A stretch of DNA of 5,295 nucleotides from Chloroflexota bacterium (GTDB taxonomy: Bacteria; Chloroflexota; UBA5177; JANWHV01). The DNA lies in contig JAICHN010000363.1 in the NCBI GenBank assembly GCA_025924845.1, positions 1-5,295 of the forward strand, in the 5' to 3' direction. Positions 1-4,972 of this stretch are shown here, in pieces; position 1 is the stretch's first letter, and each line of letters starts with the position of its first letter. Under the pieces are notes generated by a model. It searched no databases. It worked only from the letters and a program-made list of their open reading frames with translations, and was not told the origin of the DNA. Position numbers and translations under genes: made by a program.

Positions 1-192
1 ATCGGCAAGTATGTGCGCGAACGTGATCGCTTGATGCGTATACGGTAAAGTGTCAGAGGGTAAAGTGTCAGGTGACTTGATGACGCTGCGAAACAGCGCC
101 AGCATAGCGGGATCTACGTCACCTTCCTTAGCCTTCTCAGGCGGCTGACTAGTAACCAGAAGATCCAATCCGGTATCCGCGCTGTCGTTCAT
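1..192 (-). CDS. N-terminus of a possible superfamily 2 helicase-like protein (cut by left edge)
   Basis: An ATG at 192-190 opens a frame of 64 codons with no stop before the window edge. The start of the protein is acidic and probably disordered (MNDSADTGLDLLVTSQPPEK). It is followed by a likely helix (MLALFRSVIKSP) and then PYTHQAITFAHILAD. The spaced Tyr-x-His-Gln-Ala resembles the Q-motif region just ahead of Walker A in DEAD/DEAH helicases, especially the YprA/DUF1998 and DrmA-like groups. Walker A itself would lie beyond the edge, so the helicase call is inference. The gene begins 19 bases after the WYL regulator stop, on the same strand, and the two are probably cotranscribed. A GGGGA stretch (197-201 in plus coordinates) lies 4 bases before the ATG and is a weak, close ribosome binding site. 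Plus-strand bases 1-48 are also open up to a TAA, which is a weaker competing reading. Confidence 0.5.
   Translation of the reverse strand, partial: MNDSADTGLDLLVTSQPPEKAKEGDVDPAMLALFRSVIKSPDTLPSDTLPYTHQAITFAHILAD
44..73. repeat. Two-copy 15-bp direct tandem repeat
   Basis: The 13-base word GGTAAAGTGTCAG occurs at 44-56 and again at 59-71, giving a period of 15 bases. On the minus strand it falls inside the left-edge reading frame and encodes two successive Asp-Thr-Leu-Pro units (PDTLP-SDTLP). The period is a multiple of three, so the duplication keeps the frame. That fits a translated sequence. The unit lies just before the possible helicase Q-motif, where a flexible linker could tolerate expansion. 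Confidence 0.8.
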
Positions 193-211
193 TCGTCCCC
201 GGTTTTCTCGA

Positions 212-1282
212 CTACAGGTCGTTTCCCCTAGCAGTCACCTGACCCGATACGTGATCCGTACCTCCGTCATCACTGTTCACTGCCGCGATCGCTCGCGCCT
301 GCGCGGCCACTCGTGCCCGCAGTTCCGGGGGCGCCATAACCCGGCAGCCGGTGCCCCAATGGAAGATCCAGCGCACGAACTCATCATTGATCCCCACGTG
401 AAAGGCGATATGCCAGGTGCCGTCCGCCAACTGTGTCTCGCGCTGTGTGGGGTGCCATTGGTCGTCGCGTACCCGTCGCCCTTCCTCGGCGCTGAAATGC
501 AACACCACATCGACGGGTTCGCCTGCCATGCCACGCAATACGCCCCAGCCCGCCCCCCGGTAACGGGCCGGATCGAAGGTGTTGGGGATGGTATAGCGCT
601 CGTCGAGCAGCGTGGCCCGGCGGATGCGATCCACCTTAAAGGAGCGTTCCGTGTCACGAATGCTGTCGTGGGCCGACAGCATCCAAGAACCCTCCCATGG
701 GAAAATGACGTACGGGCGTAACGTGCGCGTACTCTGCGCGCCCCCTCGCGAGGCGGATTCGTAGTCGACCGTGAGGCACCGTTGTTCCGCCATCGCCCGC
801 AACACCAATCCCACCATCTCGGACCGGTGCAACTGCTGGGGCGATTGCCGTACCGTGGTTTGGCGCAGCGGGCGAATCAGTTCCTGCATGGCGCCGGGCA
901 GGGCGTCCTCGGTGCGGGCCAGGGCCGCGCCCAGGGTCGCGGCGTCGACCGCCCCGGTGCCCCGCGCCAAATGCACCGCCCCGATCAGAGCCAATGCCTC
1001 GGGCGTGGTGTAGTGGATGGCACGCAGTTCCGGGGCGCGCGTGAAGTAGTAGCCGTCTCGGGTGCGCTCCATTTCATAGCGCAACCCGTGGCGACTCAAT
1101 TGCAGATCTTTGTCGATCTGCCGTGTGCTCCGCTCGAACTTGTCGGCTAGTTTTTGCCGAGTCCAGTAGCGGGGTGCGTTGGCGATCAGCGTGACAATGC
1201 TCAGAACACGGGCCAGCCTCTTGGTCGCTTCCTCCGTGCCTTCAGGGTCGAGATCCTCTACCTGCAGTGCTTCGTCATTCAT
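212..1282 (-). CDS. WYL-domain transcriptional regulator with N-terminal helix-turn-helix
   Basis: This 356-residue protein has the standard three-part WYL regulator layout. A DeoR-like winged helix-turn-helix covers about residues 22-85 (the recognition part is near TRQKLADKFERSTRQIDKDL). The WYL domain covers about 150-232. A WCX-type C-terminal domain covers about 255-335. The name-giving motif reads Trp200-Met201-Leu202, so the usual Tyr is Met, and the conserved RSFKVDRI (213-220) is present. Family members bind DNA as dimers, and the WYL domain is thought to sense a ligand such as nucleic acid. They often control defence or DNA-damage genes. The next gene on the strand, 19 bases on, has a helicase-like start, which suggests local control of that operon. 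The first in-frame start after an upstream TAG is the ATG at 1282. The last ~20 residues are a low-complexity tail. Family assignment is firm; the target is inference. Confidence 0.93.
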   Translation of the reverse strand: MNDEALQVEDLDPEGTEEATKRLARVLSIVTLIANAPRYWTRQKLADKFERSTRQIDKDLQLSRHGLRYEMERTRDGYYFTRAPELRAIHYTTPEALALIGAVHLARGTGAVDAATLGAALARTEDALPGAMQELIRPLRQTTVRQSPQQLHRSEMVGLVLRAMAEQRCLTVDYESASRGGAQSTRTLRPYVIFPWEGSWMLSAHDSIRDTERSFKVDRIRRATLLDERYTIPNTFDPARYRGAGWGVLRGMAGEPVDVVLHFSAEEGRRVRDDQWHPTQRETQLADGTWHIAFHVGINDEFVRWIFHWGTGCRVMAPPELRARVAAQARAIAAVNSDDGGTDHVSGQVTARGNDL

Positions 1283-1288
1283 TCTCCT
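1283..1288 (-). promoter_or_regulatory. Unusually close ribosome binding site of the WYL regulator
   Basis: On the minus strand AGGAGA abuts the ATG at 1282, leaving only one base between AGGAG and the start codon. Five to nine bases is usual. A second ATG at 1278-1276 sits at the preferred distance but is out of frame and hits a TAG after six codons (MTKHCR). An in-frame TAG nine bases before the first ATG excludes a longer protein. Either initiation is inefficient, perhaps limiting repressor synthesis, or the true start is a non-ATG codon further in. Confidence 0.55.
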
Positions 1289-1301
1289 AATCTACAGGAG
1301 C

Positions 1302-1325
1302 AACGCGCATGATGGAGTGCGCGTT
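1302..1325. promoter_or_regulatory. Inverted repeat, candidate operator upstream of the WYL regulator
   Basis: AACGCGC at 1302-1308 and its exact reverse complement GCGCGTT at 1319-1325 are separated by 10 bases, about one and a half helical turns between arm centres. The dyad lies 20-43 bases upstream of the regulator's start codon, where a dimeric DeoR/WYL-type protein could bind and control its own transcription. The dyad is seen directly; the operator role is inference. Weak minus-strand promoter-like elements (TTGTAG, then CATATT 16 bases on) lie just further upstream, around 1333-1358. Confidence 0.4.
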
Positions 1326-1496
1326 TCTAGGAAATATGGTCATCTTTTTACGGCCTACAAAGCGTTCACCGACCGCTCGCACTACACACTCGGTCAGGCG
1401 GGCTGGAAGAAGCTCGTCGACTACCCTCTCGACTGGACGCTCAGCCCCACCGCCACGACCGGGCAAGTGTATGGCGCGTCTGGTGCTCAGCTGTGA
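1317..1496 (+). pseudogene. 3' remnant of an unidentified coding sequence
   Basis: This plus-strand frame runs into a TGA at 1494-1496 and has coding-like composition. In the 48 codons from 1350 to 1493, third positions are G or C in 39, against roughly 28 and 26 at first and second positions by hand count. The residues also look natural (AYKAFTDRSHYTLGQ, GWKKLVDYPLDW), with many aromatics and no Arg/Pro-rich shadow character. There is no ATG in frame after the WYL gene. The only possible start in the gap, GTG at 1317, is badly placed for the AGGAG at 1296-1300. Further left the frame is antisense to the regulator. The most likely reading is the tail of a gene whose 5' part was lost when the regulator block was joined here. 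I do not recognise the family. It could still be a chance open frame. Confidence 0.35.
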
Positions 1497-1536
1497 CCGG
1501 ACACCGTGCCGTGGAGTGCAAGATTGGCCCGCCTTA

Positions 1537-1555
1537 ACCGCGGCCCTCCCGCGGT
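1537..1555. other. G+C-rich hairpin
   Basis: ACCGCGG at 1537-1543 and CCGCGGT at 1549-1555 form a perfect 7-base stem around the loop CCCTC. Neither strand has a T-tract after it, so it is not a standard intrinsic terminator. It may still pause transcription or end convergent transcripts in the gap. Confidence 0.4.
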
Positions 1556-1718
1556 ACGTTCCCGGTCTGTTGGTCGGCCGGGAAGAACGACTCGCCGGCA
1601 AGCCCCGCCACGGTTATGTCGAGAGGCGTGCCGAAGGCGGAAACGGTGCTGAAAAAGGTGAGTTCGCCGCCGTTATGGCGAAGACGCAAGGGGAGGACTA
1701 CGTCACTGGGACATAGGT

Positions 1719-1736
1719 CCGCAACGCTGTTGGCGG
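1719..1736. terminator. Possible hairpin terminator after the minus-strand operon
   Basis: CCGCAAC at 1719-1725, loop GCT, then GTTGGCGG at 1729-1736 give a seven-pair stem with one bulged base. It lies 15 bases beyond the kinase stop codon on the minus strand. A small second hairpin (CGCTC/GAGCG, 1748-1761) overlaps that stop. No run of T follows on either strand, so the terminator role is tentative. Confidence 0.25.
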
Positions 1737-1750
1737 CAGGTTAGGAGCGC

Positions 1751-2752
1751 TCAGAGGAGCGACGACTGGAGATACGCCACCAACTCGCGCTCATGATCTA
1801 AGAGCCAGTGATGGAGAACGAGAGTGTCCCGCGCTTGCTCGGCGATAGTTGACGCCGTTGCCAGACCTTGTCGCCAACGCCCTATGAAGTGCAGCCCACT
1901 TACGGTTCGGCGCAACCGCAACAGGGCGGGAACCGCCTGTACTTCTGCTGGGGCAAGCGATACGCGCGCCCCGTAGCCGGCGCTGAAAGCCCTGAGGAGA
2001 TCCCATTGCACCATAACACGCCCGTGCTTCGTACAGCCGTATTGATAGAGGCCAGCCGCAAAATCCATCGCACGTAGATCACGTGCCGCGAACTCGAAGT
2101 CCAGGATTCCGCTGACGCGATCACCTTCCATGAGCACGTTCGAACGTGCATAGTCGGAGTGGATCAATTGCCACGGCAGCTGGTCATAGAGCCCGGGGAT
2201 GGCGGCGCGGGCGGTGTCCAGGAAATGGCGGTAGGCGCGGCGCTGCTCGGCGTCAAGGTCGATATCATCTACGACCGCTCACGAATCAGGAACAAGCGAA
2301 TGGATATGATCGAGATCTCCGTATTGGGGGAAGGGCTGGGTCAAGAGACCATCCGGCGCATTGCCTAGCGCGGCGTCCAGGTTGCCCAACGCCGTACCCG
2401 CGACCTGAGTCTCGACACTTGTCGGTGCAGGCGCATGCCGGCCGGGGATCACCGGAAACAATACCGCGCATCGCGCTGCACCGCGTTCATCCGTCACAGT
2501 CGCCAACAGCGCGCCGGATCGCGTAGGGACAGGGCAGGGTAGAGCAAACGGGAGGTTTGCGTGCTGGAGCCATTGAAGCAGACGAAGCTCATCGCCGATA
2601 CGAAGGCGATCCTTTGTATTCTGGTAGATGCGTAGGATGTACGAGCCCGCGTCGCTCTCAACCCTCCACGACAGATTGTTCGTTCCCGTCGATGTTGGAG
2701 TGAAAGAGCGGAGCGCCATAATGCCCCACGCCCGCAAGATATGAGCAACCAC
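1751..2752 (-). pseudogene. Aminoglycoside-phosphotransferase/homoserine-kinase-like kinase gene broken by an in-frame TGA
   Basis: The frame from GTG at 2752 to the TGA at 1753-1751 is 333 codons, a normal length for the COG2334 kinase group. It is interrupted only by a TGA at 2281-2279 (codon 158). The first part shows the nucleotide-binding N-lobe: GTNNLSWRV (about 23-31), YILRIY (38-43) and an acidic helix with Glu55. After the stop come the catalytic loop HSDYARSNVL (198-207; His198, Asp200, Asn205) and the metal-binding ILDFEFA (217-222; Asp218). The frame is unchanged across the stop. A product ending at residue 157 lacks every catalytic residue and should be inactive. The family phosphorylates hydroxyls of small molecules such as homoserine, choline, methylthioribose, sugars or aminoglycosides. 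As third gene of an operon with two dehydrogenases, a sugar or cyclitol kinase is plausible, and drug resistance is not implied. Single-base nonsense mutation (for example CGA to TGA) or sequencing error are the simplest explanations. Confidence 0.85.
2134..2149. repeat. Perfect 16-bp palindrome inside the kinase catalytic-loop codons
   Basis: GCACGTTCGAACGTGC reads the same on both strands, and the symmetry stops abruptly on each side. It covers the codons for Ala-Arg-Ser-Asn-Val in the catalytic loop of the kinase. It may be a chance product of codon choice or a protein-binding site; no known site is recognised with confidence. Confidence 0.6.
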
Positions 2753-2769
2753 CGCGGTATCGACTTATT

Positions 2770-2775
2770 CTCCTC
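2770..2775 (-). promoter_or_regulatory. Strong but misplaced ribosome binding site for the kinase gene
   Basis: GAGGAG on the minus strand overlaps the TGA stop of the upstream dehydrogenase, the usual layout for translational coupling. The first in-frame start for the kinase is GTG at 2752, 17 bases away, which is too far. The in-frame codon exactly five bases after the site is GTC (2764-2762). One base change from GTG would account for this, leaving the gene without its original start. Confidence 0.5.
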
Positions 2776-3772
2776 AACTCCCTGAGGGCGCCACCCTTTC
2801 CGGCTTGCCGGTGCGGGCCGAGGCATAGGCAGCCAGGGCCACGGCCAGGGCACGTTCGCCGTCGCGACCCGTCGCGGCGGGAGCACGGCGCTCGCGCATG
2901 GCGCTCACGAAATCCTCGATCATGGCCTGGTCGGCATCGGCCCCCCAGGGCAGCCAACGCGCATGTTCATTGTCGCGGGGATAGTGGATCACCTTCTGGT
3001 TGATCGCATCGAGATGGATCACGCCGCGCGTCCCCACTACCTCCATCGTCACATCACCCCAGATGGGGAATGATGGAGGACGAGACCAACTCGGATCATG
3101 TGCGACCACCACGCCGCCCTTGAAGGTGATGGTCAGGAAGGCGGCGTCGTCCACGGCGCGTCCATGCAGACCATGGCTGATTTCGGCATACACCGTCTCC
3201 GGCTCGTCCTCCAGATACCAGCGCAAGAGGTCCAGCACATGCACCGTGTGGTCGATCACGGCGCCTCCGCCCGATAGGGCAGGGTCCTGGAACCATCCCG
3301 GCGGCATCATGCCCCGATTGGTGGAGCGGATGGCCAACAGCTCGCCCACGGCGCCTCGCCGCAGCGCCCGATAGAGCGCCCGCGCCGGCAGATTGTGGCG
3401 CATCGGGAACGCCGTACCGAGGATGACGCCCGACCGGTCGGCGGCGGCGATCATCGCCTCGGCATCCTCCTGCGTGATCGCCAACGGCTTCTCACACAGT
3501 ACGTGCTTCCCCGCCGTACACGCCGCCTCGGTCAAGGCACGGTGACGCGCATTCTCGGAGGTGATGATCACGGCGTCGCAGCCGTCCCACACTTCATCGA
3601 GGTTGGCCCGAAACGGTACCCCGTAGCGGGCGGCGAAGGCTTCGCCCCGAAGCGGTTCATCGTCCCAAACGGCCGACAACACGGCATCGGGGATCGCGGC
3701 CAGACCGCTCGCATAGCCGTGAGCGTGCATATGGGCCGTGCTGAGGATCGCACAGCGCAACGGTGCGGTCAT
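2774..3772 (-). CDS. Gfo/Idh/MocA-family oxidoreductase with atypical nucleotide-binding loop
   Basis: The 332-residue product has an N-terminal Rossmann NAD(P)-binding domain (about 1-125) and a C-terminal alpha/beta dimerisation and substrate domain. The family signature CEKPLA (93-98; Lys95) is present, as is the active-site helix VIDHTVHVLD, where Asp174 and His178 correspond to the Asp and His of inositol dehydrogenase. The glycine-rich loop is replaced by ILSTAHMHAHGYA (9-21), as in a subgroup of this family with an 'AHMHA' start, so cofactor contacts may differ. Members oxidise or reduce hydroxyls or ketones of sugars, cyclitols and related compounds; the substrate here is unknown. The start ATG overlaps the stop of the preceding dehydrogenase as ATGA, so translation is coupled. 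The end overlaps the ribosome binding site of the kinase gene. The protein ends in a helix very like that of its neighbour, suggesting an old duplication. Confidence 0.92.
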   Translation of the reverse strand: MTAPLRCAILSTAHMHAHGYASGLAAIPDAVLSAVWDDEPLRGEAFAARYGVPFRANLDEVWDGCDAVIITSENARHRALTEAACTAGKHVLCEKPLAITQEDAEAMIAAADRSGVILGTAFPMRHNLPARALYRALRRGAVGELLAIRSTNRGMMPPGWFQDPALSGGGAVIDHTVHVLDLLRWYLEDEPETVYAEISHGLHGRAVDDAAFLTITFKGGVVVAHDPSWSRPPSFPIWGDVTMEVVGTRGVIHLDAINQKVIHYPRDNEHARWLPWGADADQAMIEDFVSAMRERRAPAATGRDGERALAVALAAYASARTGKPERVAPSGS

Positions 3773-4767
3773 GCCGGCACCTCCAGAATCTTTACCTCAC
3801 CGTCGGCGGCGGACTGCCGAGCGGCCAGGGCCACGGCCAGGGCGGCCAGCGCTTCCTCGGGACGCACCAACGGCTCGGCCCTCCCCTCGAGTACCTCGAT
3901 GAAATGCGCCAACTCACTGCGATAGGGATTCTCGGACCCTCCGAGGTCGGGGAGTGATACGCTGCCGTCCACCTGCACCGCGTCGGCAAGGAAAAAGTCC
4001 AGTGCTCTGGACTCCCGGCTGTCCTGGCGGAGTAGGCCGCCGTCGCCCGCCAACTCGATACTGGTGACGAACCCGCTGGGGCTGCCCCAGGTAGCGGTGA
4101 TCTGGCTGATCGCGCCGGAACGGTGGCGCACGGTGGCCATCCCCTGGGCAAACCAGGTGGGTTCGCGACGGTAGGCCAATTTGGCATAGACACGCTCGGC
4201 CGGCCCCAGATAGGTGAGCGCCCAATCGAGATCGTGCAGCATCAGGTCGATGAATACGCCGCCGGAAAGCTTGTCGTCCCGAAACCAATTGTCGCGCCCG
4301 GTTGGATAACTGCCCTGGCGGACCAGGGCCAGGGTAACCGGCGTCCCCACCGCGCCTTCACGTAAGGCGGAGGCAACGCGCCGATACTCGGGGAAAAAGC
4401 GGACCACCTGCCCCACCAACAGGTGAACGCCTGCCTTTCGCGCCTCCTCGATCATGGCCTGCCCATCGGACACCGTGAGGGCCAGCGGCTTCTCGCAGAT
4501 AATCTGGCAGCCGTGCGCGATTCCCGCCTCCACGACCGCTCGATGCAGGAAGGCAGGGAAGGCGCAATCCAGTACGTCGGGCTTCTCCGCCGCGAGCATG
4601 GCCTCCAGATCGGTATAGGGACGAGCCCCAACCAGATCGGCCACCGCCGCGGTATGGACGGGGTCACGCCCCACCACCCCCACCACGCTGACACCGGGAA
4701 TTCTCTGGAAGGCCGAGGCGTGTACCATGCCCATGGAGCCGGTACCCGCGAGGCCGACACGTATCAT
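3769..4767 (-). CDS. Gfo/Idh/MocA-family oxidoreductase (inositol 2-dehydrogenase-like)
   Basis: This is the first gene of the minus-strand operon and encodes 332 residues. The Rossmann domain begins at once with VGLAGTGSMG (4-13), a clean GxGxxG loop. The family lysine motif CEKPLAL is at 91-97 (Lys93). The active-site segment GGVFIDLMLHDLDW gives Asp174 and His178, the proposed catalytic pair of inositol dehydrogenases. The C-terminal domain carries the usual beta-sheet and a final helix around 303-318. NAD(P)-linked oxidation of a cyclitol or sugar is the likely reaction, but family members with this motif use many substrates, so no gene name is given. The ATG at 4767 has AGGAA eight bases upstream. 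Its stop overlaps the next gene's start. The equal length and identical position of the catalytic pair in the two neighbours suggest paralogues acting in one pathway, perhaps on successive intermediates or as a heteromer. Confidence 0.94.
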   Translation of the reverse strand: MIRVGLAGTGSMGMVHASAFQRIPGVSVVGVVGRDPVHTAAVADLVGARPYTDLEAMLAAEKPDVLDCAFPAFLHRAVVEAGIAHGCQIICEKPLALTVSDGQAMIEEARKAGVHLLVGQVVRFFPEYRRVASALREGAVGTPVTLALVRQGSYPTGRDNWFRDDKLSGGVFIDLMLHDLDWALTYLGPAERVYAKLAYRREPTWFAQGMATVRHRSGAISQITATWGSPSGFVTSIELAGDGGLLRQDSRESRALDFFLADAVQVDGSVSLPDLGGSENPYRSELAHFIEVLEGRAEPLVRPEEALAALAVALAARQSAADGEVKILEVPA

Positions 4768-4890
4768 GCTTTCCGTTCCTTTCTCCGCCGGCTTGCCGCT
4801 CCGACCATCCCATCATACCCGGTAGGCGGCCGGCGCGGCGTTCTCGACTCCCTGCTCTCCCCGCCTGATCAGTACTACTCTTTTGGGTCA

Positions 4891-4919
4891 TTGCTTCGCT
4901 CATCTATCCCCACTACGAT
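4891..4919 (+). promoter_or_regulatory. Candidate sigma-70-type promoter for the exported-protein gene
   Basis: TTGCTT (4891-4896) and TACGAT (4914-4919) are separated by exactly 17 bases, the preferred spacing. The matches to the consensus boxes are partial (about three and four of six). Transcription would begin near 4926, giving a leader of about 47 bases before the ATG at 4973. Confidence 0.4.
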
Positions 4920-4957
4920 ATGTCGGACCAAGGACGGTAGTGGTTTGTAGATTCACC

Positions 4958-4965
4958 AGGAAAGG
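4958..4965 (+). promoter_or_regulatory. Ribosome binding site of the exported-protein gene
   Basis: AGGAAAGG ends seven bases before the ATG at 4973. This supports that codon as the start rather than any other ATG nearby. Confidence 0.75.
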
Positions 4966-4972
4966 CCGAATC

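Larger units (their letters stand above)
1497..1750. other. Gap without a convincing gene
   Basis: This stretch lies between the remnant frame and the end of the kinase pseudogene. One plus-strand frame stays open to the TAG at 1714-1716, but its third positions are only about 65% G or C (47 of 72 codons counted), close to background, and the protein is not recognisable. The visible structure is two hairpins, at 1537-1555 and 1719-1736. No transposase, tRNA or other RNA gene is apparent. Confidence 0.5.
4768..4972. other. Divergent intergenic control region
   Basis: This 205-base stretch separates the leftward dehydrogenase operon from the rightward exported-protein gene and must hold both promoters. 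The leftward ribosome binding site is AGGAA (4776-4780). A TATGAT in the leftward direction (4812-4817) resembles a -10 box but has no matching -35 at 16-18 bases, so it is only a hint. The rightward promoter candidate is listed separately. No RNA gene or convincing riboswitch fold is apparent. Confidence 0.6.

Noticed and set aside
1..48. Plus-strand frame open from the edge to a TAA (ending RDRLMRIR)
   Set aside because: It is only 15 codons, too short to judge. The minus-strand frame is longer, has a start next to the regulator gene and contains an in-frame repeat.
1287..1601. Minus-strand frame of 104 codons in the gap
   Set aside because: It is Arg/Pro/Ser-rich, antisense to the more coding-like plus frame, has no clear ribosome binding site and resembles no known protein.
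1309..1716. Plus-strand frame of 135 codons beginning ATG-ATG-GAG, with AGGAG eight bases upstream (1296-1300)
   Set aside because: The ribosome site is attractive, but the first half is an Arg/Ser/Thr/Pro-rich product that is off-frame to the better coding signal ending at 1496. Third-position G+C of the second half is only near background, and no family is recognised. A frameshifted gene spanning both frames cannot be excluded.
2279..2281. Selenocysteine or programmed readthrough at the internal TGA of the kinase gene
   Set aside because: This kinase family is not known to contain selenocysteine there, and I see no convincing SECIS-like hairpin right after the TGA. Mutation or sequencing error is simpler.
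1751..2752. Antibiotic (aminoglycoside) resistance gene
   Set aside because: The APH fold is shared by many metabolic kinases. The operon context with two dehydrogenases and the interrupted frame argue against a resistance role.
3395..3925. Long plus-strand frames antisense to the dehydrogenases (for example 3395-3925 and 4423-4950)
   Set aside because: These are mirror frames of strongly biased G+C-rich genes. Their products are Arg/Gly/His-rich and show no domains.
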